A DNA stretch of 64,000 nucleotides from Stigmatella aurantiaca DW4/3-1 (lineage in GTDB: Bacteria; Myxococcota; Myxococcia; Myxococcales; Myxococcaceae), in the NCBI RefSeq assembly GCF_000165485.1, contig NC_014623.1, positions 1,135,501-1,199,500 of the forward strand, given 5' to 3'. Numbering within the stretch: the first letter of the stretch is position 1; each line of letters begins with the position of its first letter. The translations under genes and the position numbers were made by a program. Below the pieces are notes generated by a model, which made no database searches, was not told the DNA's origin, and saw nothing but the letters and a program-made list of their open reading frames with translations. Shown here one piece after another: positions 28,501-35,378 of this stretch.

Positions 28501-29947
28501 CCAGGTAGTGCCAACCGTGCTCCAGCGAGACGGTCATCCCTTCCTGGATGCCGCTGAGGTTCGTCTTCGGCGCCAGATTCAGGCCAGTGGCGGAGTTGAA
28601 GGCGGGGAACTGGCCTTTCCAGATGCCGGGCGGGAGCTTCCAGTGGTGCCACTGGGGATCGCTCGAGGAGTCGCGGGTGTCCACCCAGGAGCCGTCTTGC
28701 ACGTGGACCACGTCGCTGGCGGCGGGCAGGTGGGCGGTCAGGTACTCGCTGATGCCCATGCACTGCACGCCGGCGGTGCAGGTGACGCTCCGGCCGTTGT
28801 ACCAGGTGCTCTCCGAGCCCGCGCGGCCGCCCGAGTTGTCGCCGTCATGGGCGATGACGAAGAACTGCCGCTGGGGGACGAGCCCCTCGAAGTTCTTGAG
28901 GTTCACCACGTCGACGGTGGCCTCGCCCTCCCAGCCCTCGAGCCAGGAGCCGTTCTGGTTGACGGGGATGCCGACGACGCGCGACTCAGCGCCGGTGGCT
29001 GGGTCCACGTAGCGCACCCAGTGCGGGGTGGAGGCAAAGGGGTACTTGTTGCGGATGACCTGCTGCTCGTGCGCCATGCCCAGGCTCACCCAACTGCCCA
29101 CGGTGCTGGTGTTCTGGAAGTCCGCGCGGTTGGGCGGCGACACGAGCGTGTCCGAGCCGGGATCATTCAGGAAGGGGTAGTCCCGGAGGGTGCGGGAGAA
29201 GTGGTTGTCGCCAATGACGGACCACTGGATGCCCAGCTTGGCGAGCGTGGGGATGAGGCGCTCGGAGAAGCCGAGCTCCGTGGGAAAGAAGCCCTTGGAG
29301 GACTGGAAGTCCCCGCCCAGGAAGTAAGGCTGCGCCAGGGTGGCGCTCTGGTAGATGAGATCCTTGAGGAAGTACTCCGGGCCCACCAGGGGGCCCATGG
29401 AGTGGTGTCCGGTGAAGTGGATGAGATCCAACGTCCGGTTCCCCGCGGGTGTGCGCAGGCTGTTGTACTTGTCCTTCCAGGGCGAGCCCCAGGACGTGTT
29501 GTCGTAGCCGGACACGTTCTTGAGGGTGCTCAAGTCCTGGACGTTGTTCACCACGGCGCCGGACATGGTGACGTGGACCTGCCCGGTGGGGGCGTTGGTC
29601 CTCATGTCCTGGGCAACGGCGTGCGGCCAGTACAGGTAGGCGCCTGTCTTCGCGTGGTGGGAGTAATAGGTGACCAGGTCATCGTGCGGCATCGGCGCGC
29701 CCGACGGCAGGTAATAGGTGTAGTTGGACGGAGGGTTCTTCTTCAGGTGGATGACCTGTCCGTCATACGTGTAGCGGATGGGGCCGCCCACGGGCGTCGC
29801 GGCGTACTGTGTGACGTCGTAGTACGCCCAGAAGTTGGGCATGTGGTTGTGATAGACGTGCGCTGCTGCGGGCTGGCCCCAGGCCGGCATGGCCTGGAGG
29901 GTGGCCGCGGCCAGGGCGAGCAACGTCCATTGCTTCAATCGGATCAT
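25592..29947 (-). CDS. Secreted multidomain amylase, GH57/GH119-like, with FN3, CBM25 and CBM20 modules
   Basis: The protein has 1451 residues from ATG 29947 (AAGGA upstream) with a signal peptide ending near PAWGQ. Residues ~28-790 are the catalytic region: YHNHMPNFW recalls the GH57 His motif, Glu224 sits in FFPTELGF (likely nucleophile) and Asp368/370 in IAHDGDN (likely acid). Modules follow: FN3 (~799-889), FN3 (~892-982), CBM25 (~983-1076), FN3 (~1077-1168), CBM25 (~1169-1258), FN3 (~1262-1354) and CBM20 (~1355-1451). Architecture and motif spacing fit GH119 alpha-amylases better than classic GH57. Expected role is extracellular starch or glycogen degradation. It has its own terminator. 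Confidence 0.88.
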   Translation of the reverse strand: MIRLKQWTLLALAAATLQAMPAWGQPAAAHVYHNHMPNFWAYYDVTQYAATPVGGPIRYTYDGQVIHLKKNPPSNYTYYLPSGAPMPHDDLVTYYSHHAKTGAYLYWPHAVAQDMRTNAPTGQVHVTMSGAVVNNVQDLSTLKNVSGYDNTSWGSPWKDKYNSLRTPAGNRTLDLIHFTGHHSMGPLVGPEYFLKDLIYQSATLAQPYFLGGDFQSSKGFFPTELGFSERLIPTLAKLGIQWSVIGDNHFSRTLRDYPFLNDPGSDTLVSPPNRADFQNTSTVGSWVSLGMAHEQQVIRNKYPFASTPHWVRYVDPATGAESRVVGIPVNQNGSWLEGWEGEATVDVVNLKNFEGLVPQRQFFVIAHDGDNSGGRAGSESTWYNGRSVTCTAGVQCMGISEYLTAHLPAASDVVHVQDGSWVDTRDSSSDPQWHHWKLPPGIWKGQFPAFNSATGLNLAPKTNLSGIQEGMTVSLEHGWHYLERNFALLQAALNYAKTAEQIWLDAHPNHWKPSTALDNQVTHAGNQLNPWMLSYPVKGDAANDWAGGANPAELSWYFLLPAMDSGFGYYDENQDDNVKPTLSFNQSLYFSKPYVQDRLAQDRTGPSVWWPQRWPYNPGSANTDKSEGWTLHHFSNTFAIYTYAYDVSGLSNIKVRIRTHAGKLIDAADNTHKVYDPAALKAAGVPNIDTSRVSAWVDYPMTRRDLKPVINGVAWQPAYLPVMAKVPAQEIGDLYYTYLGNYRDQLLDYYIEATDSRGNITRSEIQFVYVGAGRYNLVGGKYIEDVNGSVAGTYPFLMVDTTAPSTPTGLAVATRTDRSVKLTWSASTDNVAVTDYVVFRGGTQVGTSTTTGYTDTGLTPSTAYSYTVKARDAAGNTSAASAALSVTTQAPDATAPSVPTGLSASAVTSSSVTLSWTASTDNYGVAGYFVYRNGTQIAAPTGTGYTDSSLSPSTVYSYTVKAADAAGNTSAASAALSITTSTGNTATVYYKKGFATPYIHYRPAGGTWTTPPGIAMPDAEVPGHAKYTVNLATATQLEAVFNNGSGTWDSNNGNNYFFPTGISTFNAGVITPGGPVVDTVSPSAPSNLTSPSKTVSSVTLSWTASTDDVGVTGYLVFRGSTQVGTSTDTTYTDSGLAANTAYSYTVKARDAAGNTSAASTALSVTTASGNTVTVYYKKGFATPYIHYRPAGGTWTTAPGVAMPNAEVTGYAKSTLNLGSATQLECVFNNGSGTWDNNGGLNYFIPAGTHTFNAGTVTAGAPSGDVTGPSTPTGLAVSSKTATSVSLTWNAVTDASGVVGYNVYRGGVLVGAPTSPSYTDTGLSTGTTYSYTVRARDAAGNLSASSAALSVTTSSTGATVTFTVTASTGVGQNVYLVGNLAALGAWSPSAAIALSPANYPAWSVTLSLPGSTALEYKYIKKDANGNVTWESGSNRLYTTPASSAATLNDTWK
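26175..27280 (-). repeat. Duplicated FN3-CBM25 unit, 558-bp period (coding)
   Basis: Two in-frame copies of an FN3 plus CBM25 block lie head to tail within the amylase gene. Matching positions such as TGGATGTACGG occur at 26391 and 26949, exactly 558 bases (186 codons) apart, and long stretches around them are nearly identical. This indicates a recent duplication or ongoing homogenisation. Confidence 0.8.
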
Positions 29948-30045
29948 GGAGGGTCCTTGCTGGGGCGCCTGAGGGGACCGCGCCCGCGAGGAGAGTTCTC
30001 GCACTTGGACAGGGGTTGTTTCGGAAGCCGCCAAGACAATGGCGC

Positions 30046-30095
30046 GTTACGCGGCACGTTATGAGGAAAGCTGTGTTACGCAGCACGTCATGAGG
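30046..30095. promoter_or_regulatory. 21-bp direct repeat between divergent genes
   Basis: Two 21-base copies start at 30046 and 30075, 29 bases apart, and differ at two positions. Each begins GTTACGC, has GCACGT in the middle and ends ATGAGG. They sit 99-148 bases upstream of the amylase start and 37-86 bases upstream of the divergent gene at 30132. Spacing close to three helical turns suggests side-by-side binding of a regulator, possibly starch-responsive. Confidence 0.65.
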
Positions 30096-30131
30096 GCTGT
30101 CTGGCGCGGCCCTGGGTGAGGGTGGACCGAC

Positions 30132-30932
30132 ATGCAAGCACTGGCCGCTCGTTTCTTCGCGCGCCATCCCGCGCTCTCGCTCGCGGCGCTGGGCGCGGCC
30201 GACAACGCGAGGGAGTTGGACTTGCGCCCCGCGGGCATTCCCGTGGAGTTCCTTCCCGCCGAGCAGCACGGTGCCCTGGCGCGTCAGTACTTAGAGCTGA
30301 ACCAATTGGCGTTCGGAAAGCTGGGGCTGCCGAACTGGGTGCTGTCGGACCTGTACCTCCAGCCGGGGGCCATCGGTCTGTTGCGTTGCCCGGCCCGGAT
30401 GCTCAATGAGACGTCGCGCCAGCTGCTGCGCCTGCCGGATGAGGAGCAGGTCATCGCGGCGGCCTATTACGCGGCACCCACGCTGACGCCGGGCCAGTTC
30501 ATCGGGGTCTCATTGCTGAGTTTCCTGCCAGGGATTCACGCCGGTGCCTGGGTGAAGGCGTTGACGCTCAAAATGCTGGGCGCCCGGCGGATGAGAGGCA
30601 TTGCCCAGTGGAACAACCTCAGCCTTCGGGTCCACACCCGTCTGGGGCCCCTCCGGTTGGTGGGCCATGTGCCGGGCGTGCATGATTACGTCGAGCGCAG
30701 CTTCCTGTACGAGATGGACCTCGTGGACGAGGCACGGCAGGTGGCCGCGATGGAGCGCCGGTTCCTGCTCCAGCCCACGCTTCGGCTCTCCGCATCGGAT
30801 TCTCCCGCGTTGGGGGCGCTCCTGCGCCGCGCGGAGGCAGGCGAGGTGCTGTACCTCATCCCCCCCGGGTTGGAAGGGGGGGAGATCCACGTGCACGAGG
30901 GGCCTCTTCCCTCCCGTGCTGGCGGGCTGTGA
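30132..30932 (+). CDS. Uncharacterised protein
   Basis: This 266-residue protein has no signal peptide and no family that I recognise. One weakly hydrophobic stretch lies in FIGVSLLSFLPGIHAGAW (~residues 126-143). The rest mixes helices and strands, with Arg-rich segments (KMLGARRMRG). No catalytic motif is apparent. It is divergent from the amylase gene across the 21-bp direct repeat, so the two may share a regulator. It ends four bases before the convergent metallo-beta-lactamase-fold gene. Confidence 0.75.
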   Translation: MQALAARFFARHPALSLAALGAADNARELDLRPAGIPVEFLPAEQHGALARQYLELNQLAFGKLGLPNWVLSDLYLQPGAIGLLRCPARMLNETSRQLLRLPDEEQVIAAAYYAAPTLTPGQFIGVSLLSFLPGIHAGAWVKALTLKMLGARRMRGIAQWNNLSLRVHTRLGPLRLVGHVPGVHDYVERSFLYEMDLVDEARQVAAMERRFLLQPTLRLSASDSPALGALLRRAEAGEVLYLIPPGLEGGEIHVHEGPLPSRAGGL

Positions 30933-30936
30933 CGCA

Positions 30937-31587
30937 CTAAGGAGCGGGCGCCGAAACCCCTTCTGTGTCCTGCTCCAGCGCCATCCGGAGTGCCCGATCC
31001 CCATCCCGGGCGATGGGCTCTCCGTGGGCGAAGCAGACGGTGTCCACGGGCAGTTGATCGAGCACGCGCTGCACGCTCAGCCGGGTGCGCCCTGGTTCGT
31101 CCTGGTACTCGCTCGGGATGAACTCCGGAGTCCCATGGCCGGGCCGGGTGAGCAGGTCGGAGATGAAGACGATCCCGCGTGGGCTCTGCTGCATCCACAG
31201 CGTGAACATCGAGTGGGCGGGACCCGGTGTGTGGAGGGCGCTCAGCCCCCCGGGGAGCGTGTCGCCGTTGGCATAGATGTTGTCGGCTTCCTCTTCGAGC
31301 CCATGCGCGTTCTCAGGCGCCCATACGGGGACTTTGAAGCGCTTGCGGAACTTCCAGGCGGAGCGCTGATGGTTGCCCGCGGTGAGCACGATGGCCGTGA
31401 TGCTGCCGAGCGGGAGCAGGAGGCTCTCATCGATGGGCAGCGGGTCGATGAGGATGACGGCCCCGTCACGGTCTGCCACCGCGTAGGCGTCACTCCGGGC
31501 ATCAATGCGGTCATCGTGGACGTGCCAGTTGTAGACCCCTGGGACGACTTCTTGGAGGCTTCGCGCCTTGGCCTTGGGCTCACTCAT
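30937..31587 (-). CDS. Metallo-beta-lactamase-fold protein with degenerate metal site
   Basis: This 216-residue protein starts at ATG 31587. The fold is recognisable from VAVADRDGAVILIDPLPI-type strands, LHTPGPAHSMFTLW, IVFISDLL and a terminal CFAHGEP. The usual HxHxDH metal motif is replaced by TAGNHQRSA, so only one His is retained there, while His in HTPGPAHS and HGEP remain. It may bind a single metal or none. Substrate unknown. The start has no strong ribosome binding site. Confidence 0.8.
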   Translation of the reverse strand: MSEPKAKARSLQEVVPGVYNWHVHDDRIDARSDAYAVADRDGAVILIDPLPIDESLLLPLGSITAIVLTAGNHQRSAWKFRKRFKVPVWAPENAHGLEEEADNIYANGDTLPGGLSALHTPGPAHSMFTLWMQQSPRGIVFISDLLTRPGHGTPEFIPSEYQDEPGRTRLSVQRVLDQLPVDTVCFAHGEPIARDGDRALRMALEQDTEGVSAPAP

Positions 31588-31728
31588 GTTCACCAAGGTA
31601 TGCACGGGCGGGCGGGGCGGAGGAGTTCGCCGCCAGGCCCCTTGCCCCCCATGCTGGCGGGTTGAAGCCCGTGTGGGGCGAGGAAGGCGCCGCGCTTCCA
31701 TCTTCTCCGGGTTCAGGGGAGGAAGGAC

Positions 31729-33612
31729 ATGCTCTCGGGTCTGACGGCGGCACGTCCGCTCGTGCTCTACGACGGGGATTGTGGCTTCTGTAAGCGGTGG
31801 ATTGCGCGGTGGAGCGCGCAGACCCAGGGCCGGGTGCGCTTCCTGCCGGCGAGGCCGTTGCGGCTCTGGCTTCTGGGCATCCGGCGAGGCGATGCCCGGC
31901 GCGCGATGCAGCTCATCGAACCCTCGGGAGAGATCTCTCAGGGGGCGCGGGCCGTCTTCCGCATGCTCCTTTATTCGACGCGCCGGGGAACCCGATGGGC
32001 GGCCAGAGGGGGGTTGCTTCCCGGGGTGCGCAGGGTGGCCGAGGGCGTGTACCGCATCGTCTCGAGGCATCGCGTCCTGGCGGCGCGTGTGGACACGCTC
32101 CTCGTGGGCCGACGCTATGTCGGCCCCGCTGGGCACCGAGGGGTGCGCTGGCTGTTTTTGCGTCTGTTGGGCGGGACCTTTTTCATCGCCTTCACCTCCC
32201 TGGGGCGGCAGGTGCTCGGCCTGTATGGCTCGCGGGGCATTCGCCCCCTGCACGAGGGATTCGGCTCGGAGCGCCTCCGGCGCCTGGGCAATCAGCGCTT
32301 CCTCCAGGTGCCATCCGTGTTCTGGCTGGGGGCGTCCGACGAGGCCCTGGTGCGCGGTTGCCGTGTGGGCCAAGGGCTCTCGTTGGCGCTGATGCTCAAC
32401 GTGGCGCCACAGGTCTCCGCGGCCCTGCTCTGGGGGCTGTATTTGTCCTATATGTCGGCTGGCCGGGACTTCCTCTCCTTCCAGTGGGATGCCCTGCTGC
32501 TGGAGATGGGGCTGCTGGGGGCGCTGATGGCGCCTGCCGGCCTCCGGCCTGGCTGGGGACGCAGGGATGCTTCGGCCGTGGAGGTGGCGCTCTTCCGCCT
32601 GCTCCTTTTCCGGCTCTACCTTGGCTCGGGGCTCAGCAAGCTCCAGTCCGGCGATCGCACCTGGCGGGAGCTGACGGCCTGCCAGCACTATTATGAGACG
32701 GCGCCCCTGCCCACGCGGGGCGGCTGGTATGCGCACCACTTGCCCGTGCGGGCCCAGAAGCTCTCCACCGCCGCGGTGTTGGTGTCGGAGACAGCGCTTC
32801 CGCTGCTCATCTTCACCCCCAGGCGCCTGCGGCAGTGGGCCTTCGGGCTCTTCAGCCTTCTGCAGGCAGGCATCGCCGCCACGGGCAACTACGGCTTCTT
32901 CAACCTCCAATCGTTCGTGCTCGGGGTGTGGCTCCTGGACGATGAGGCCCTCACGGGCCTTCTGCGCCGTCTTCCGCGAAGGCCCGCACCCTCTCCGGCG
33001 CTGGGCAACTCGCTGGTGAAGGGGGCGCTTGCCCTGCCGGTCTTCGCCTTGGGGGTCAGCGAGCTGCTGGCAAGGTTCACTCCCTTCCAGCGGGCGCCCG
33101 AAGTCCTGGAGCGTTTGGAGGGATGGGCTCGGCCTTTTCGTTCGGTCAATACCTATGGCCTCTTCAGCGTGATGACCGTTGACCGGCCGGAGATCTCCAT
33201 CGAGGGCTCCGAAGACGGGGAGACCTGGCGCGAGTACCCGTTTCGCTACAAGGTTTCCCAGGTGGAAAGGCCGCCGCGGCAAGTGGCCCCGCACCAGCCG
33301 CGCCTGGACTGGCAGATGTGGTTCGCGGCCTTGGGCTCGCCTCCGGTCTGGTTCCTGTCCCTGCTGGTTCGCCTGCTGGAGGGCTCGCCGGACGTGCTGG
33401 CCCTCTTCGCGGACAACCCGTTTCCCCAGCAGCCGCCCCGCATGGTGCGCGCGGTGCTGTACGGCTACCGGATGACGGAGCTGGCCACCCGGCGGACCAC
33501 AGGGGCTTGGTGGACGCGGGAGCTGCGGGGGCTCTACGTGCCTCCCGTCTCCTTGGGGGGAGGCGCCCGCTCGGGCGTGGGCCCTTTGCTCCAGGGGTCC
33601 TCGAGCGTGTGA
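31729..33612 (+). CDS. DCC1-like thiol-disulfide domain fused to lipase maturation factor
   Basis: The protein has 627 residues from ATG 31729 behind GGGAGGA. The N-terminal ~130 residues are a DCC1/DUF393 domain with the redox motif YDGDCGFCKRW. The rest (~150-600) is a polytopic lipase-maturation-factor (LMF1-like) domain with many helices, FLSFQWDALLLEMG and LYLGSGLSKLQSGDRTW being typical. In animals LMF1 helps lipases fold in the ER. Here the fusion suggests membrane-associated disulfide chemistry in folding of exported enzymes. No obvious lipase is adjacent. Confidence 0.88.
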   Translation: MLSGLTAARPLVLYDGDCGFCKRWIARWSAQTQGRVRFLPARPLRLWLLGIRRGDARRAMQLIEPSGEISQGARAVFRMLLYSTRRGTRWAARGGLLPGVRRVAEGVYRIVSRHRVLAARVDTLLVGRRYVGPAGHRGVRWLFLRLLGGTFFIAFTSLGRQVLGLYGSRGIRPLHEGFGSERLRRLGNQRFLQVPSVFWLGASDEALVRGCRVGQGLSLALMLNVAPQVSAALLWGLYLSYMSAGRDFLSFQWDALLLEMGLLGALMAPAGLRPGWGRRDASAVEVALFRLLLFRLYLGSGLSKLQSGDRTWRELTACQHYYETAPLPTRGGWYAHHLPVRAQKLSTAAVLVSETALPLLIFTPRRLRQWAFGLFSLLQAGIAATGNYGFFNLQSFVLGVWLLDDEALTGLLRRLPRRPAPSPALGNSLVKGALALPVFALGVSELLARFTPFQRAPEVLERLEGWARPFRSVNTYGLFSVMTVDRPEISIEGSEDGETWREYPFRYKVSQVERPPRQVAPHQPRLDWQMWFAALGSPPVWFLSLLVRLLEGSPDVLALFADNPFPQQPPRMVRAVLYGYRMTELATRRTTGAWWTRELRGLYVPPVSLGGGARSGVGPLLQGSSSV

Positions 33613-33739
33613 CGTGTTGCCTGCCCCGAAGACGCCAGGGCATCCCCCCACCTCCCCAGCATGGCAACGCGCCTGGGGGGGCATTGCTTCCTGCAACGAT
33701 GCCGGGCCGCCGCGGGGCGGTCTCCCCTGGAACGGAGGG

Positions 33740-33755
33740 AGGCACGTGCATTGCT
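33740..33755 (+). promoter_or_regulatory. Sigma-54-type promoter candidate
   Basis: AGGCACGTGCATTGCT matches the -24/-12 pattern GGCAC-N5-TTGC, with the required ten bases between GG and GC. Only the base before GG departs from the consensus T. It lies 65 bases upstream of the first coiled-coil lipoprotein gene. Myxobacteria use many sigma-54 promoters; no activator gene is adjacent. Confidence 0.5.
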
Positions 33756-33819
33756 AATGGTTCCCTCGACAGGCCTGTGCCGGGGAAGAAGCCCCGGAGA
33801 GCGCCTGCCCGGAGGCTGA

Positions 33820-34116
33820 ATGTCGACGAAGGCGTGGATGACGGTGGTGATGTTCTCGGTGGGCTCCCTGGCCGCGTGTGGCCCCTCGCAGGAACTGGAG
33901 CAAGCGCGCGGGGAGGTGGAGACCTTGCGCAAGGAGAACGCGACGCTCAAGACGAGGGCGAGCGAGCTGGAGGGCACCCTCAAGAAGGCCACGCAGGAGC
34001 GTGATCAGCTGAAGGCTGTGGTGGGTCGGCTCCCCCCTGCGCCCGCTCCGGTCGCCACGCCCGCCCCCGCCAATCCGGTCCCGGTGAAGAAAGGCAGCGC
34101 CACGGCCCGGAAGTAG
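33820..34116 (+). CDS. Coiled-coil lipoprotein, first of a tandem pair
   Basis: The protein has 98 residues from ATG 33820 behind GGAGG. The signal ends in the lipobox LAACGPS, so the chain is lipid-anchored. A heptad-rich coiled coil covers about residues 25-68 (LEQARGEVETLRKENATLK), then a Pro/Ala tail with basic residues (PVPVKKGSATARK) that could touch peptidoglycan or another anionic surface. The next gene is a paralogue starting eight bases after this stop. Function unknown; the shape recalls small envelope-spacer lipoproteins. Confidence 0.85.
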   Translation: MSTKAWMTVVMFSVGSLAACGPSQELEQARGEVETLRKENATLKTRASELEGTLKKATQERDQLKAVVGRLPPAPAPVATPAPANPVPVKKGSATARK

Positions 34117-34124
34117 TGCGCCCC

Positions 34125-34424
34125 ATGAGAAAACGGACGATGAAGGTGTGGATGGCCGCCGGGGGATTGGTGCTGGGCACCCTGTGCGCATGTGGCCCCT
34201 CCAAGGAGCTGCGGCAAGTGCGCTCCGAGGCGAAGTCGCTCCGCGAGGAGGCAAGCGCGCTGCGAGCGGAGACACGGGTGCTGCGCGCGGAAAACTCTAC
34301 TTTGAAATCAAAGGTCCGAACGTTGGAGGACGATCTTGAGGAGTTGACGCGCGAGCGTGATGAGCTGAAGCTTGCGGCACAAAAACCGGCCCCGGCACCC
34401 TCCAAGAAAGCAGGCCGCAAGTAA
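34125..34424 (+). CDS. Coiled-coil lipoprotein, second of a tandem pair
   Basis: The protein has 99 residues from ATG 34125; a GTG at 34116 overlapping the previous stop, or ATG 34140, are alternatives. The lipobox is LCACGPS and the mature start CGPSKEL mirrors CGPSQEL of the preceding protein. A longer coiled coil (~residues 30-85) ends with the same ERDELK/ERDQLK pattern and a Pro/Lys-rich tail. It clearly arose by duplication. It is probably cotranscribed with its neighbour and with the BIG2 lipoprotein 27 bases downstream. Confidence 0.85.
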   Translation: MRKRTMKVWMAAGGLVLGTLCACGPSKELRQVRSEAKSLREEASALRAETRVLRAENSTLKSKVRTLEDDLEELTRERDELKLAAQKPAPAPSKKAGRK

Positions 34425-34451
34425 GCGATTGGGGCCTGGCGGGTTGCATTC

Positions 34452-35288
34452 ATGTCGAGCGTATTCCCTTGGCTCTCCATTCGACTGTTGCTGTGTCTGG
34501 CCGGAGGGCTGCTGGGAGCGTGTGGTCCGACGCCCGAGTCGCTGACGATCCTGGGCCCCGAGGAGCGCCAGCTTCGAGAGCCGGGCCAGTCGGTCCGGCT
34601 GGAGTACGAAGCGAAGGACTCCCAGGGGCGCCGGTTGGCGGAGCCCCGGGTGCACTGGTCCAGCTCCTCTCCGGAGGTGGCCACCGTGGACAAGGGGGTG
34701 GTGGTGGCCCGGAAGACGGGCCAGGCCGTCATCGAGGTGTCCGGGGGCAGGGCCCGCGCCTCCACACGCTTCGTGGTGACGATCCCCGGCCGGCTGGCGC
34801 TGCGCGCCGGGGAGCAGGAGTTCATCGAGATTGGCCGCCCGGAGCGGCTCTTCGCCACTGTCCTGGATGAGCTGGGCAAGCGCATCCGGGATGCTGCGCC
34901 CGAGTGGCGCAGTCAGGACGAGAGCATTGCCCGCATCGAGGACGGCCGGATCATCGGCGTCGGGCCTGGAACGGTGAAGCTGTCCGCCACGGTGGGGCAC
35001 CTGAGCCAGGAGCTGACCGTGCAGGTCGTCCCCGCCTTCATCCGGTTGGCCGTCGAGCCGTCCCGCCATGTCTTCACCAAGCGCGGACAGGGGGTTCAGT
35101 TCCGGGCCCGCGCCCTCGACAGCCGGGGGAGGACCGTGGACGGCGTGCCCATCCACTGGTTCTCCTCGGATGCCTCCGTTATCCAGGTCTCTTCCTCGGG
35201 TTATGTGACGGCCGTGGGCCCTGGGCGTGCCCTGGTGACGCTCTCGGCGGGCCGCAGGGTGGGAGCCGCCGAGGTGATTGTTCCCTGA
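34452..35288 (+). CDS. Lipoprotein with bacterial Ig-like (BIG2) domains
   Basis: The protein has 278 residues with lipobox LLGAC. Three repeats of a beta-sandwich follow (~residues 32-110, 112-195 and 198-278), each with the BIG2 pattern of W-x-S-x-D/S-x-x-VA (HWSSSSPEVATV, EWRSQDESIARI, HWFSSDASVIQV) and a later G-x-G-x-a-x-vt. Such domains act as spacers or adhesins on surface proteins. It is the third lipoprotein in a row on this strand and ends convergent to traB. Confidence 0.87.
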   Translation: MSSVFPWLSIRLLLCLAGGLLGACGPTPESLTILGPEERQLREPGQSVRLEYEAKDSQGRRLAEPRVHWSSSSPEVATVDKGVVVARKTGQAVIEVSGGRARASTRFVVTIPGRLALRAGEQEFIEIGRPERLFATVLDELGKRIRDAAPEWRSQDESIARIEDGRIIGVGPGTVKLSATVGHLSQELTVQVVPAFIRLAVEPSRHVFTKRGQGVQFRARALDSRGRTVDGVPIHWFSSDASVIQVSSSGYVTAVGPGRALVTLSAGRRVGAAEVIVP

Positions 35289-35351
35289 GCTGGTAGGCCC
35301 GGCGCCGGACCGCGCGGCACCCCCTCCCTTCAGGGGAGGAGGGCATCGCAC

Positions 35352-35368
35352 GGGCGCTGGAAGCGCCC
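35352..35368. terminator. Hairpin between convergent BIG2 lipoprotein and traB genes
   Basis: GGGCGCT and AGCGCCC form a perfect 7-bp stem around GGA. It lies in the 90-base gap between two gene ends, 11 bases from the traB stop. There is no T-run on either side, so termination would need help from Rho. Confidence 0.4.
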
Positions 35369-35378
35369 CGCCTTCGAT

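Noticed and set aside
25574-30064. A 1496-residue open frame antisense to the amylase gene
   Set aside because: It is low-complexity Gly/Arg/Val-rich, has no recognisable domain and mirrors a gene with clear domains. Long antisense frames are expected from GC-biased third positions.
33820-34424. Tandem lipoproteins as SitA-type exchanged toxins with immunity partners
   Set aside because: They are short coiled coils without a C-terminal toxin domain, and the second is a paralogue of the first and not an immunity protein.
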